Positions 9,522-19,630 of a stretch of DNA of 64,000 bases are shown piece by piece. The DNA is taken from NCBI GenBank assembly GCA_938074045.1, contig CALJGI010000009.1, positions 124,001 through 188,000 on the forward strand. The letters run 5' to 3'. Within the stretch, counting starts at the first letter, position 1, and every line of letters begins with the position of its first letter. The stretch comes from an uncultured Halieaceae bacterium (GTDB lineage: Bacteria > Pseudomonadota > Gammaproteobacteria > Pseudomonadales > Halieaceae). A model generated the notes under the pieces. It had not been told where the DNA came from, ran no database searches, and saw only the letters and a program-made list of their open reading frames with translations. The translations under genes were made by a program, and so were the position numbers.

Positions 9522-11945
9522 ATGAAGCCTATGATGAAAACCATAAAAGTGACAGCATTGGTGATTATGGTTTTGACGGCATTTGGCATCCTGATGAAGG
9601 ATCCTCTGTGGTCGGCAATCAAACCTCATTTTGGTCAGTATATGAGGACCTTTCCCGATAGTGTTCATCGCAACGCAGAAGTAGACGGTAGTTATGCGTC
9701 CATCGCCTGTCAGAATAGCCATTCCAATTGGGGGGAGACGGTACGTCATACCCAATCGTTGGATGGTACGTGGGAGCTGGAGCAGGGAGCGCTGACCGAT
9801 GATACGCCAGCCAGCTTTTCACGCACCGTTCCCGTACCCGGTTTAGTTACCGAGGCGAAGCCTGAATTTCGGATGGTGGGTCTGAAAAGCGATGAGCGCG
9901 ATGCCTTTTGGTATCGCAAACATTTCACCGCAGTCGACTCGGCATCTGGCAACGCGGTCTTGTGCCTGAGTAAAGCCAAATACGGTGTAAAGGTCTGGCT
10001 GAACGGCCATTCACTGGGTGAACATTACGGTGCGTTCAGCTTGTCCGAGTACGATTTATCCTCGGCCATCCGCTACGGTGAAACCAATGAACTCATTGTT
10101 CGCCTGGGCTCGGAATACACGAAAATTCCTGAATTTATTCCCATAGGCACAGACGGCGAGAAAGATGCCTGGTACCCCGGCCTCTGGGATAGCGTCAGCG
10201 TCATATATACCGGTCACTATTCAATTGCTCGAACCAAGGTAGAGCCAGATATTGATCGCAGTGTCGCCGTGGTTCATACCGCGGTGCGCAATAACACTGA
10301 GCAACCTGTCTCTGTCACGGTAAAACAGCAATTCAAGGAATGGAAAAGCCAGCACATCGTTTCAGAGCTGGCATCAAAGTCTGTGTCAATTCCAGCTGGT
10401 GGCACGGTCGTCGTGAGTCAGGATGTGGCGCTGGAACCGCAAACGCTGTGGACGCCGGAAAACCCATTTCTCTATGTGGCCCATAGTACCGTCGAGCACG
10501 CTGGTGTTACCTCCGATGACCGCGCCACCCGCTTTGGTATGAGAAAATTTGAATGGAAGGCTGGCGAAGATAAAGGCTTCTACTTAAACAACAAACCCTA
10601 TTACCTGCGCGGCACTAACATTGCCATGCACAGATTCTTTGGTGACCCGGAACGCAAGCAACTACCCTGGAGTGAAACATGGGTGCGTGAGTTACTGTCC
10701 GGACATATGAAGGACTTTCACTGGAACTCGTTTCGCTTTCACCTCGGCCGCGCCCCAAATCTATGGTACGACCTGGCAGACGAGATTGGACTGATCGTTA
10801 ACGATGAATATTTTATATTCGCGCCCCTGTGGCTAAATCTGCAAGGGCGGGAACGACCATTGTCGAATAACTGGTCATTAAAAGAGATGGAGAAAGAGTA
10901 TACCGCGTGGATTCAGGAGAACTGGAATCACGCTTCAATAGGTTGGTGGAGTGCTTCCAACGAAAATCACAATCCGCTGCCTTACGAGGTGGTACCTCTG
11001 GTGCGCCACTTGGATCCCACCCGTGCCTGGGAGTCCGGCAGCTATCGAGCGCCCCATCTGCCGGATGACCCTATTGAAGAGCACCCATATAAGTTGAACG
11101 GTGCAACATTCCAGAACAGTAATGATGGAGATTACAGCCTGGACGATCTAGACAGATTCAGTCGCATGCCGCCCGAATCCACCGGGATGGTATTCAGAAC
11201 TTACGATGGTGAAGGTGCAAGAAATCACCCTTATATCAACAATGAGTATGGTTGGATGTGGATGACCCGTGATGGCAGTGATGCGGCGGGTATTTCAAAG
11301 CCTGCGTATGATCTGCTCGCGCCGGGCATTGACTTGAAGCCGGCTGAACGCCGTGAAATCTATGCCTATGTGATGTCTGAACTCAGCGGCTATTGGCGTG
11401 CCAGGCGTGGTTATGCCGGGGTGCAACACTTTGTTTACTTATCCAAGTGTACTGACAAGGATACTATCCCAGCTGATGCCGAGGTCCAAAGGCCTAGCTC
11501 AACCTGCGATAATTTTATCGATCTTCCCAATCTGACAATGGAACCGCGCTGGGCCCAGTGGGCCCCCTACGGCTTTGCCCCGGTAGCGGCGAACCTGGAA
11601 AAATGGGCTGAGGAATTTTATCAACCCAGTCAGCTGGTGTCGGTGCCGGTATCCTTGTTGAACGATACCTATGAGGTTCGTCATGTCAGTGTAAGCCTGG
11701 TAGTAGCGGACAAAGATGGCCATGTACTGGCGGCGACAGACCCTAAACCGGTATCACTATCTCCTCTAGGTGTCGACACACTAACCATCGATATCCAACT
11801 GCCAGATCAGCGGCAGTTTGTTATCTACGCCTATATGGACGGTGAAGTGATCGGCCAGCCTGTGATCAGCCGTCGCAAGCGAGGTTTTAACCACCCGGGT
11901 GTGCATACGATACTTCCTTCTATCTTGGACCCTGGCCCGAGATAG
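9522..11945 (+). CDS. Glycoside hydrolase family 2, membrane-anchored (paralogue C)
   Basis: 807 residues from the ATG at 9522; ATGs at 9531 and 9534 are also possible, and no strong ribosome site separates them. One N-terminal membrane segment (about 9-24), then jelly roll, Ig-like domain and TIM barrel. The catalytic pair is Glu481 in S-A-S-N-E-N and Glu575 in N-N-E-Y-G. It matches paralogue A along its length, including the post-anchor motif A-C-Q-N-S-H, the 'EEHPYKL' loop and a conserved late segment 'SELSGYWRA'. It is divergent from the minus-strand run across the dyad at 9470-9498, so the two transcripts are likely co-regulated. It probably acts on the same or a related glycan. The duplication suggests successive trimming of related side chains, which is inference. 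Confidence 0.91.
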   Translation: MKPMMKTIKVTALVIMVLTAFGILMKDPLWSAIKPHFGQYMRTFPDSVHRNAEVDGSYASIACQNSHSNWGETVRHTQSLDGTWELEQGALTDDTPASFSRTVPVPGLVTEAKPEFRMVGLKSDERDAFWYRKHFTAVDSASGNAVLCLSKAKYGVKVWLNGHSLGEHYGAFSLSEYDLSSAIRYGETNELIVRLGSEYTKIPEFIPIGTDGEKDAWYPGLWDSVSVIYTGHYSIARTKVEPDIDRSVAVVHTAVRNNTEQPVSVTVKQQFKEWKSQHIVSELASKSVSIPAGGTVVVSQDVALEPQTLWTPENPFLYVAHSTVEHAGVTSDDRATRFGMRKFEWKAGEDKGFYLNNKPYYLRGTNIAMHRFFGDPERKQLPWSETWVRELLSGHMKDFHWNSFRFHLGRAPNLWYDLADEIGLIVNDEYFIFAPLWLNLQGRERPLSNNWSLKEMEKEYTAWIQENWNHASIGWWSASNENHNPLPYEVVPLVRHLDPTRAWESGSYRAPHLPDDPIEEHPYKLNGATFQNSNDGDYSLDDLDRFSRMPPESTGMVFRTYDGEGARNHPYINNEYGWMWMTRDGSDAAGISKPAYDLLAPGIDLKPAERREIYAYVMSELSGYWRARRGYAGVQHFVYLSKCTDKDTIPADAEVQRPSSTCDNFIDLPNLTMEPRWAQWAPYGFAPVAANLEKWAEEFYQPSQLVSVPVSLLNDTYEVRHVSVSLVVADKDGHVLAATDPKPVSLSPLGVDTLTIDIQLPDQRQFVIYAYMDGEVIGQPVISRRKRGFNHPGVHTILPSILDPGPR

Positions 11946-12103
11946 ATACGGATCACTTCAGTTTCAGCAGGCTTAAGCTGCACTTCAGCATACGTCCGTA
12001 GAATAAAACGCTGATTTACACTGGAAGTGTCGCGCTAGCAACCATTAAGTAGCCTCGACCTGACACTGGCCTTTTATTTTCCCCACTGAATTCGGACACT
12101 AGA

Positions 12104-13069
12104 ATGACGACATCTGTTTTACTAACTGGCGCATTTGGGAACATCGGCCTCAACTGTCTCAATTCCATGCTGAAGGCAGGGCACAGGGTTACCACTCTGG
12201 ACTTGGAGAACCCCACAAACACCGCCAGAGCGGGAGAATTTGGTTCCCGCATAAATCCTCTCTGGGGAGATATCTGCAATGAGACATGCCTGCAAAAAGC
12301 ACTTCAGGATATCGATGTCGTGGTACACCTGGCAGCAATTTTCCCACCAGTCAGCGAGACTAACCCGGACCTTGCGCAGCGCGTCAATGTAGAGGCTACC
12401 GATACACTAATCCGGCTGATGGAAGCCTCGAAAACTAGTAAGCGCTTGATACTGGCATCATCAATGGCTGTGTACGGCGACCAACAGCAAACCAGAACTC
12501 CTCCGCTGACAGCGGACTGCGACTACGCCCCCCACAACACCTATGCCGCAACCAAGGTAGCAAACGAGATATCGGTCAAGCAGTCGACCCTGGACTGGAG
12601 TATTCTCCGCATTTCTGCGTGCCCGCCGATAAACAACGACACCAAGGGCAACCCAAGCGTGATGTTCAATATGGGGGCCAGCGCTCGCATCGAGTTTATC
12701 CATCCGGGTGACGCCGGCCTGGCCCTCGCAAATGCTGTAACCTGTCGCGAAGCCATCGGAAAAATACTACCGATCGGCGGTGGTAAAAGTTGTCAGATAA
12801 CAGGGCTGGTGTTCGTTAATGCAATAATGACCGCCAAAGGTCTGGGCGCGATCCCCGCCGAGGCGCTGAGTCCGGATGCCAACTTTGACGGAGACTGGCT
12901 GGACACTGGGGAAAGCCAACGCCTGTTGAATTACCAGCACCATGATATAGGCGACTACAGCGCCGAACTTCGCAGTGTCGCTGGCTGGAGCTATTGGTTG
13001 GTAAGGCTAATCGCACCCATTGCACGCAAGGCGCTTCTCTCAAAATCCCCACATCTTACAAAGTCCTGA
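12104..13069 (+). CDS. NAD-dependent epimerase/dehydratase (extended SDR)
   Basis: 321 residues. It begins with a Rossmann fold whose glycine motif T-G-A-F-G-N-I-G is at residues 8-15, followed by the acidic strand end 'VTTLDLE' that favours NAD over NADP. The catalytic Tyr-x-x-x-Lys appears in 'YAATKVANE' with a preceding Ser in 'LASSMAVYG'. The family includes sugar-nucleotide epimerases, but also uronate dehydrogenases and other reductases of similar length. It follows the GH2 gene by about 160 bp on the same strand, so it may process a sugar released by the locus, but an independent promoter is possible. Function beyond the family is not assigned. Confidence 0.8.
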   Translation: MTTSVLLTGAFGNIGLNCLNSMLKAGHRVTTLDLENPTNTARAGEFGSRINPLWGDICNETCLQKALQDIDVVVHLAAIFPPVSETNPDLAQRVNVEATDTLIRLMEASKTSKRLILASSMAVYGDQQQTRTPPLTADCDYAPHNTYAATKVANEISVKQSTLDWSILRISACPPINNDTKGNPSVMFNMGASARIEFIHPGDAGLALANAVTCREAIGKILPIGGGKSCQITGLVFVNAIMTAKGLGAIPAEALSPDANFDGDWLDTGESQRLLNYQHHDIGDYSAELRSVAGWSYWLVRLIAPIARKALLSKSPHLTKS

Positions 13070-13093
13070 TCCCCTGACGGGCACCCCACCGCT

Positions 13094-16000
13094 TCAAAGG
13101 GCAGAGGTTTTTACGCTTGCCTGTGTAGTGCTGGAGCAAACAAGCTGGTACATCGCCGGGACCGCAAGCAGGGTAAATACCGTACCAACCGTCAGCCCTG
13201 ACATAATGACAATCGTCATTGAGCGAAATAACGACTCTTGCATCAGCAGCAGAGGGAATAAACCTAGAACCGTCGTCAGCGACGTTATAAGAATGGGCCG
13301 CAGTCGATGCAAGCCCGCTTCCCTGGCAGCACTGGCGGCATCCAAGCCAGAACTTTGAAGTTTATCGGCCCGATCAATGAGCACAATGGCATGGTTGATC
13401 ACGATTCCGGAGAGCGAGAGGAACCCCAGCATCCCGATAAAATCCAGGTTTGCGCCGGTGATGAACAAACCCAAAACACCCCCAGAGATAGCCATGGGAA
13501 TGGTGAGAAAGACGATCAAAGTGCGACGAAACGAGTTGAATTGCGCCATCACAACGCACAGTATCAAACCTACAAAAATAGGCACCGACAGTCTCATTGG
13601 GCCGGTACTTTCAGCGTAATTCTCCAGCTCTCCACCAAGCTCAATCTGATAACCTTGAGGTAGACTGGTTCTCAGCTCGGCAATGGCGCTGTTCCAGTTG
13701 TCTTGCAGCGTGGCTGAATCCCAATACAGGTGTTTTCCACTGACCGTAATAGTTTTCTGCATGTCCCGGCGCAGTATATTGCCAAACTGTGGCACTTCTT
13801 CGATGGCGGCAATCTGATCCAGCGTCACATAACTCCCATCTCCTGCGCCCGCCGTTGGAATCTTGATTGACCAGAGATCAAAGTCGCCCGCTGTGCTCCC
13901 GCCTCGCGGACGCGCACGAACAATTATCGGAATAAGAGTCTCTCCCTGGCGCAGTACGCTGATCTGATTACCGCTGAATTCAGCATTGAGAGCATCGGCA
14001 ATCGCCTGGAAATCTACACCTGCCCGATAGGCCCTGGTCTGATCGATCAGAATCCGCAGTCGTCGGGTACGATTTTCCCAGTCGTTGCGTACGTGAAGTG
14101 TATCCGGAATCTGCGCCAACGCGGTTTCTGCTTCGCTGGCAATGTCGTACAAAGTGTCGGCGTCCGGACCGCTGAACCTCAGTTCGACGACGCCTGGGGG
14201 TACAACGCCCCGGCTGATCAATTCAGTTCGAATAGTGGATTCAGCGAGGTGACTGGCAGCATGGCCGCGAATATCCAGGGCCAGTGTAGCGGCATGATTG
14301 CCGTCAGCAGCCTCAACTATCATAAAACCGCGATGGGGTGCAGGCCGGTTCGGCACGATCGCGAGCGAAAATCGCGGCCCGCCAGTGCCGATATAACTCG
14401 TCACTTTCTGAATATCAGGATGTCTATTTTTGTCCAGCATCCAGTCAGTCAAATTGTCGACGACCACTTCGGTCTGGTGGATGTTGTAACCCGCTGGCAG
14501 GTCCACATAGACCAATACTTCAGGTCTTGAAGAAATAGGGAACATTTCGGCAGTTACAAATCGCAGGAGTGACTGCAAGCTCCCCACCAGCAATAGCAAA
14601 ATAACCAGGAAAGCAATGGGACGATGTAAGATTCTGGCCAGCAGTACCTTGTAAGCACCGGTCATCCACCCTGGCTGAGCAGCATGGCCGGGTTTCAACC
14701 ATCGGGAGGCGAGCAGCGGAACAAAAGTTACCGAGATAAACCAGGAACACAACAGTGACAACCCGACAACCTGGGCCAGAGAGCGATTGAATTCTCCGGC
14801 GGTTGTATTCACCGTCAGGATGGGCATGAACGCCAGAACCGTTGTCAGCGTCGACGTAAGCAAAGGCAGCGCGAGCTCGCGACAACTCGCCACCGCGGCG
14901 AGTTTGCCCTCCATCCCCTGATTAATCTTAAGATGAACATCCTCGGTAATGACGATACCGTTGTCCACCAGCATTCCCAGGGAAATGATAAGGGCTGCCA
15001 GCGACACAAAATGCAGCTCTACATCCAGTAAGTACATAAATACCAGTGCCGATAGCATGGTCAGGGGCACCGTTATCCCCATGATCAAACCCTCACGCAT
15101 GCCCAGTGTTAATACGACCACAGCGAGTACAATCGCCAGTGTCTGATACAGGCTGATACTCACCATGGCTATTGCTTTGTCGACAGCTTCAGGTTGCAGA
15201 CTGGCAACTTCTAATTGCACACCCACCGGCAATCCGGCCGAGGCCTCGCTAACAAACCGTCGCAATTCAGACCCCATGGCCTTTACGTTCCCGCCCTTTT
15301 GCAGCGAAGCTGAAATTATTATTGAGGGCTTGCCGTTGAAGTAAACCAGTTCGGTCGGTGGGTCGACGTAATCGCTGCGTACATCCATATAATCGGTCAG
15401 CGGTAGCAGATTGTTTTCATCGCGCGAGCCGACCATTACCCGACGCAGGTCATCCACCCGCTCCAGCTTGCCGCTGGTCTCTATAGAAACCCTGCGTCTG
15501 TCGGTTAGTATCTCCCCGGCGGGAAGAATGCGATTTTGGTCACGAATACTACGCACAGCTTCAACCACATCAAAGCTGGCGGTGTCCAGTAACGACGAAT
15601 CTGCTTCCAGGTATATCCGCTGCTCCTGTATTCCGTACAACCTGACCCGGCGGACGCCCTCCACAGCATAAAGTTGATCGCGCACAGACCTGGCGTGTTC
15701 TCGCAACTCCGCCATCGACCAATCTTCTCCGGTCAATGCGAGGGTAACAATGGAAACATCCGCATACTCATCATTGACCACGGGACCATGTATGCCTTCC
15801 GGTAAATGCGCTTGTACTTCCTCTACCTTGTGACGCAGTTTTTGCCAAACCGGATCAAAATCCGGTATGTGTTCGTGGACCCATACTTCCACAATAGAAA
15901 GACCTGGCTGAGAAAAGCTGACGATATGTTCTATTTCGCCAATTTCCCTGAACTTTTCTTCCAATTTGCGTGTGATCAGATCCTCCACCTGTTCCGGTGG

Positions 16001-16162
16001 CATCCCGGGGAAGGCGGAAACCACGGTAGCGCGTGGAATGCGAATCGCTGGTTCTTCGCGGCTGGGAAAATCACTGTAGGCCAGCACCCCAAGTACCGCC
16101 AGTAGCACAAAGAAGGTACCGCTCAGACGGCTTTTCTCGAGTACCAGCTGCGTAAGTTTCAC
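13094..16162 (-). CDS. RND efflux pump, inner-membrane subunit
   Basis: 1022 residues, the usual AcrB-family length. It has the N-terminal transmembrane helix, the porter-domain start ('ATVVSAFPGMPPEQVE'), the transmembrane block around 335-480, a second large periplasmic loop and a C-terminal transmembrane block. The proton-relay helix reads G-M-L-V-D-N (Asp400-Asn401) where AcrB has Asp-Asp, so only one of the two acids is kept, as in several HAE/heavy-metal-like subfamilies. The GTG start overlaps the adaptor gene stop by 4 bp (GTGA), giving translational coupling. It exports small molecules by proton antiport with the neighbouring adaptor. No outer-membrane TolC-type factor is encoded here. 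Substrate unknown. Confidence 0.93.
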   Translation of the reverse strand: MKLTQLVLEKSRLSGTFFVLLAVLGVLAYSDFPSREEPAIRIPRATVVSAFPGMPPEQVEDLITRKLEEKFREIGEIEHIVSFSQPGLSIVEVWVHEHIPDFDPVWQKLRHKVEEVQAHLPEGIHGPVVNDEYADVSIVTLALTGEDWSMAELREHARSVRDQLYAVEGVRRVRLYGIQEQRIYLEADSSLLDTASFDVVEAVRSIRDQNRILPAGEILTDRRRVSIETSGKLERVDDLRRVMVGSRDENNLLPLTDYMDVRSDYVDPPTELVYFNGKPSIIISASLQKGGNVKAMGSELRRFVSEASAGLPVGVQLEVASLQPEAVDKAIAMVSISLYQTLAIVLAVVVLTLGMREGLIMGITVPLTMLSALVFMYLLDVELHFVSLAALIISLGMLVDNGIVITEDVHLKINQGMEGKLAAVASCRELALPLLTSTLTTVLAFMPILTVNTTAGEFNRSLAQVVGLSLLCSWFISVTFVPLLASRWLKPGHAAQPGWMTGAYKVLLARILHRPIAFLVILLLLVGSLQSLLRFVTAEMFPISSRPEVLVYVDLPAGYNIHQTEVVVDNLTDWMLDKNRHPDIQKVTSYIGTGGPRFSLAIVPNRPAPHRGFMIVEAADGNHAATLALDIRGHAASHLAESTIRTELISRGVVPPGVVELRFSGPDADTLYDIASEAETALAQIPDTLHVRNDWENRTRRLRILIDQTRAYRAGVDFQAIADALNAEFSGNQISVLRQGETLIPIIVRARPRGGSTAGDFDLWSIKIPTAGAGDGSYVTLDQIAAIEEVPQFGNILRRDMQKTITVSGKHLYWDSATLQDNWNSAIAELRTSLPQGYQIELGGELENYAESTGPMRLSVPIFVGLILCVVMAQFNSFRRTLIVFLTIPMAISGGVLGLFITGANLDFIGMLGFLSLSGIVINHAIVLIDRADKLQSSGLDAASAAREAGLHRLRPILITSLTTVLGLFPLLLMQESLFRSMTIVIMSGLTVGTVFTLLAVPAMYQLVCSSTTQASVKTSAL

Positions 16163-17253
16163 TGCTGCAGCTCAAACAAGGTGACCTGCTGCCCGTCACG
16201 AAGGAAGTCGACCCCGGCAATGCAAACAATGTCACCTGCCGATACACCTTCCGTAACCTCCAGAGCGTCCACACCAGCGAGGGTCGCCGTAACAGAAATT
16301 TTTCGAACCACTGATTGCACAGGATCAAACCGGAATACGGTATGTCCACCATCACCATCTACCACAAACGCTGAATCGGGCAGGAGCAGGCGATTGTCAC
16401 TGGAGGCCAACGCCAGTCTGACTTCCGCAGACATTCCCGCCTGAACGCCTGCTTCGGTGCTGGCCAACACAACCGTCACGGGATACGCCCCGCGATCGTC
16501 AGCACGAAGACCACGTTCAAACACCACGCCCAGAAGATCTGTCAGGCCAAGGGCAGGAATGGCTACGGCAACCTCATCGCCACGGCTGACGGCGGCAAGC
16601 AGCGTGCTGGGCAGCAACAGTGCCACCTTGAAACCGGCGTTGCCTTGTATCTCAAATACCGGCTGGGCTGCGGCCACGTCTTCAAAGGGTTCGATATTCC
16701 GCGCATTGACGATCCCTGTGTAAGGTGCCAACAAGCGCGTATTTTCAAGATCGCGCTGCGCGAGTTCCACCCGGGACTGGGTGAGTTTTACGATACTGCC
16801 AGCCCTCTCAAATTCGGCCCGGGCCCGATCGAGATCACTCTGACTTACATATCCGTCATTGAATACCCGCTGCTGCTTGTGAAAATTTTCCTGGCGTTCA
16901 TTAAAGTCGGATCGAGCAGCGGCGAGCTCAGCTTCCATCGTATTGAGCTCAAGACGATAGGGGGCAACATCCAATTCAGCGATCAGTTGACCGCGCTGTA
17001 CCGGGTCGCCCACGTCCACGTGCACCGCAAGAACCTGTCCGGAAACCTGAAAAGACAACTGGCTGGATTCCCGGGCGCGAATATGGCCGGACAAGGTCCG
17101 GGTCCGGAGATTAGAGTCCTGCCTAACCACCTGATACTTGATGGCCCGCACCGGCTCCGCCACAAGACCCGTATCTGTATTGTCTGAACACGCGCCCAGC
17201 AATGTAAGCAAAAAAAACGCGCAGAGAGCGCCAATCAGTTTATGCTGTCTCAC
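16159..17253 (-). CDS. RND efflux periplasmic adaptor lipoprotein (MFP subunit)
   Basis: 364 residues from a GTG at 17253 preceded closely by AAGGAAGG. The signal peptide ends in a lipobox (L-L-G-A-C), so the mature protein should be lipid-anchored. It contains the adaptor signature: a barrel-sandwich half motif ('GQVLAVHVDVGDPVQRGQ'), an alpha-hairpin (about 105-165) and the second half motif ('LLAPYTGIVNARNIEPFE'), then beta-barrel and membrane-proximal domains. It bridges the RND pump encoded directly downstream to an outer-membrane channel. It is separated from the upstream kinase gene by about 120 bp, which may contain its own promoter, though all four genes run in one direction. Confidence 0.92.
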   Translation of the reverse strand: MRQHKLIGALCAFFLLTLLGACSDNTDTGLVAEPVRAIKYQVVRQDSNLRTRTLSGHIRARESSQLSFQVSGQVLAVHVDVGDPVQRGQLIAELDVAPYRLELNTMEAELAAARSDFNERQENFHKQQRVFNDGYVSQSDLDRARAEFERAGSIVKLTQSRVELAQRDLENTRLLAPYTGIVNARNIEPFEDVAAAQPVFEIQGNAGFKVALLLPSTLLAAVSRGDEVAVAIPALGLTDLLGVVFERGLRADDRGAYPVTVVLASTEAGVQAGMSAEVRLALASSDNRLLLPDSAFVVDGDGGHTVFRFDPVQSVVRKISVTATLAGVDALEVTEGVSAGDIVCIAGVDFLRDGQQVTLFELQQ

Positions 17254-17373
17254 CCTTCCTTACCGCTGTTCGTAAATTCTTGAACTGCCATTAATAACTA
17301 CTCCGAAACCGCCCGAAAAAAAGGCGGAACTTCCAATAGCAGTGCATGCTGCACCAGTAAACTGAAGAGAGTA

Positions 17374-18765
17374 TTAAGAAGGGAAAGTGACTGTGACCCG
17401 GAGCCCCTGGTCATTCTTCCAGTCGGCCAATGCGAGCTCCGCGTGGTGGACCTCGGCGATACGCTGCACGATGGACAGCCCCAATCCTGCCCCAGCGCTG
17501 TAAGTACCCGGCTTTCTGTAGAAGCGGTCAACAAGTAGCTGCCGTTCTTCTTCCGTCATTGCGGCACAGTCATTTGCCACGGTGTAAACCAGACCATCGC
17601 CACTCCCACGCGCCTCCACCAACACAGACCCACCATCCGGCGTGTAGCGAAACGCGTTCGCAAGCAGATTCCCTATCAGCACCGACAGGGTCTCTGTATG
17701 CCCCCGCACAGGCCACTGCTCTCCCTCCGGAAACCATAACTCCAGACCGCGTTCAACCACCAGGTGACCATGATCGGCCAGGCTCCGCTCGGTCAGAGTA
17801 TGCAAATCGACGGTCGCAAATGGGAGTTGCGCATCATGGGATTCCAGTCGTGCCATGGTCAGCAACTGGCGCACGGTATATACAGCCCGATCTACCCTGC
17901 TCGCGATACTGTCGAGAATCTTCAATAGTGCTGGATCAGACACGCTGCGTTGATGCATTTGGAGTTCGGCCTTGATCGCCGTCAATGGCGTCTGTAATTC
18001 GTGCGCCGCGTTAGCCGTGAAGCGGTGTTCGTTTTCCAACGCCAGAGCCAGTTTTTCAAGCAGCCCATTCAGCGAATCCACCACCGGTCTCATTTCCCGG
18101 TGTATACCCTCCGTCCCGACCGGGTCCAATGACGTTGGCGACCTCTCCTGGAGCGCAACGGCAAGTTTCTCCATCGGCCTAAGACCCCGGGTGGTACCTA
18201 GGTAAATCCCCACCACAGTCAACGGGATAATCAACACCATGGGGTACAAGGCCTTTATCCCCACCTGGATAATCTCCTGCCTGGTCTCCCGCGTGTCTAC
18301 ACCCACAGCAATCCAAAAGGTATTCCTGACAGGTTTGTAGAGTACTCGCCAGTTGGTTTCTTCATCGTCGTGCATGATGGTTTCATCTGCAAATCCGGGC
18401 GCTGTAGGGCCTGCAAAATCTGGCGAATTCGCCGTGCGGTAAACCAGACTGCCATCCTTGGTCCAATAAATCATGGGATTACCCGACCAACCAATTTGCT
18501 CGGTTACGGAGATACTTCGAAGACCCATTTCCTCGTCAATCGGCAGGTCGAGGCTTTCAACAAAGGCAATAAACGTGTCAGAGCTGAATTCCAGGAATTC
18601 AATCTGTGCTTCAAGTTCATCGTCGACAGAATCCAGAATAACGGTGACTGCGGTCACCGATGAGGCCAGCACCGCTATCAGCCAGATACCCAAGTGCACC
18701 GCGAGGGCGATGACGATCATTCGATACCGGAGAGTTTCCCTCAGGTTTCCAAGGCCTAATTTCAT
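17374..18765 (-). CDS. Sensor histidine kinase (QseC/PmrB-like)
   Basis: 463 residues. Two transmembrane helices (about 15-42 and 168-190) flank a periplasmic sensor region of about 125 residues. A HAMP-like linker follows, then the dimerisation box with phospho-acceptor His255 in 'AAHELQTPLTAIKAE', and an HATPase_c domain with the G-boxes, including 'AGAGLGLSIVQRIAE'. The ATG overlaps the response-regulator stop by 4 bp (ATGA), marking a two-component pair. The signal is unknown. The kinase likely controls the RND genes downstream and the divergent TonB receptor through the direct-repeat box at 19631-19646. Confidence 0.93.
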   Translation of the reverse strand: MKLGLGNLRETLRYRMIVIALAVHLGIWLIAVLASSVTAVTVILDSVDDELEAQIEFLEFSSDTFIAFVESLDLPIDEEMGLRSISVTEQIGWSGNPMIYWTKDGSLVYRTANSPDFAGPTAPGFADETIMHDDEETNWRVLYKPVRNTFWIAVGVDTRETRQEIIQVGIKALYPMVLIIPLTVVGIYLGTTRGLRPMEKLAVALQERSPTSLDPVGTEGIHREMRPVVDSLNGLLEKLALALENEHRFTANAAHELQTPLTAIKAELQMHQRSVSDPALLKILDSIASRVDRAVYTVRQLLTMARLESHDAQLPFATVDLHTLTERSLADHGHLVVERGLELWFPEGEQWPVRGHTETLSVLIGNLLANAFRYTPDGGSVLVEARGSGDGLVYTVANDCAAMTEEERQLLVDRFYRKPGTYSAGAGLGLSIVQRIAEVHHAELALADWKNDQGLRVTVTFPS

Positions 18766-19421
18766 TGCTCGGGGACCCGATATCCCACTCCGCGCAAGGT
18801 TTCAATGAAATCAGCGCCGAGAAATTTGCGCAGGCGCGAGATATACACCTCGATGGTATTGCTACCTATTTCATCCTCCCAGGCGTATAGGCTTTCCTGC
18901 AGACTGGATTTTGAAACAAATCGACCGGCGCGGGACATCAGGACCTCCAATACCGCCATCTCTTTCGCCGTGAGGGTAACCCCTTCGCCCTGTTTGCGCA
19001 CCAGCTTCTCCTTGGGATCGTACTCAACAACACCCACACAAAGCGTTGGATTCGGCCGTCCAGCGCTGCGCCGCACCAGTGAGCGGATTCGCGCCAGCAA
19101 TTCTTCAGTCTCAAACGGTTTGGTCAGATAATCGTCGGCACCCATGTCAAAGCTGGTCACCTTGTCTTGCAGCGCATCACGTGCGGTGAGCATAAGAACG
19201 GGAATAGGGTTATTTTTTGCGCGGGTCTGTTTCAGTACATCCACCCCGGAGACGTTGGGTAGGCCGATGTCGAGTACCATAAGGTCGTATTCACCCATGG
19301 CGAGCATCGACATAACCTCGGCCCCGTCACGCACCCAATCAACGGCGTAGTTCTCCATTCCGAGCGTCGCTTGCAGGGTTTCACCTACCTGATAGTCATC
19401 TTCGACCAACAATATACGCAT
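18762..19421 (-). CDS. OmpR/QseB-family response regulator
   Basis: 219 residues. The receiver domain (1-115) has the acidic pocket Glu7-Asp8-Asp9, phospho-acceptor Asp51 in 'LMVLDIGLP' and the conserved Lys in 'DYLTKPF'. The C-terminal winged helix carries the OmpR-family recognition pattern ending 'EVYISRLRKFLG...RGVGYRV'. The start at 19421 is preceded by GGGAGAAAG. It is the first gene of the run RR-HK-adaptor-pump and diverges from the TonB receptor. QseB/PmrA-type regulators bind CTTAA-N6-CTTAA repeats, and such a repeat lies in the shared intergenic, so autoregulation and control of the receptor are likely. Confidence 0.93.
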   Translation of the reverse strand: MRILLVEDDYQVGETLQATLGMENYAVDWVRDGAEVMSMLAMGEYDLMVLDIGLPNVSGVDVLKQTRAKNNPIPVLMLTARDALQDKVTSFDMGADDYLTKPFETEELLARIRSLVRRSAGRPNPTLCVGVVEYDPKEKLVRKQGEGVTLTAKEMAVLEVLMSRAGRFVSKSSLQESLYAWEDEIGSNTIEVYISRLRKFLGADFIETLRGVGYRVPEQ

Positions 19422-19630
19422 TAGCTTTCTCCCGGCGCACCCCTAGGCACACGCCTCATCATCATGCAGGCTGCGTCTACCGGTGTGCAAGTGGCGATGA
19501 TTCCGGTAGTTCGGAACAGGCTGATATAGTATTGCACGATGCTTAAACCAGCCTGAACGCCAGGCATTGGTCGGTTTCAGGTCTGCTTAATGTTTTTGAT
19601 GCAGAATCAACGCTGGAAAAATATATATAA

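Noticed and set aside
17309-17327. Short inverted repeat CCGCC/GGCGG between kinase and adaptor genes as a terminator
   Set aside because: Only a 5-bp stem and the T-run is inside the loop, not after the stem, so it does not look like an intrinsic terminator.
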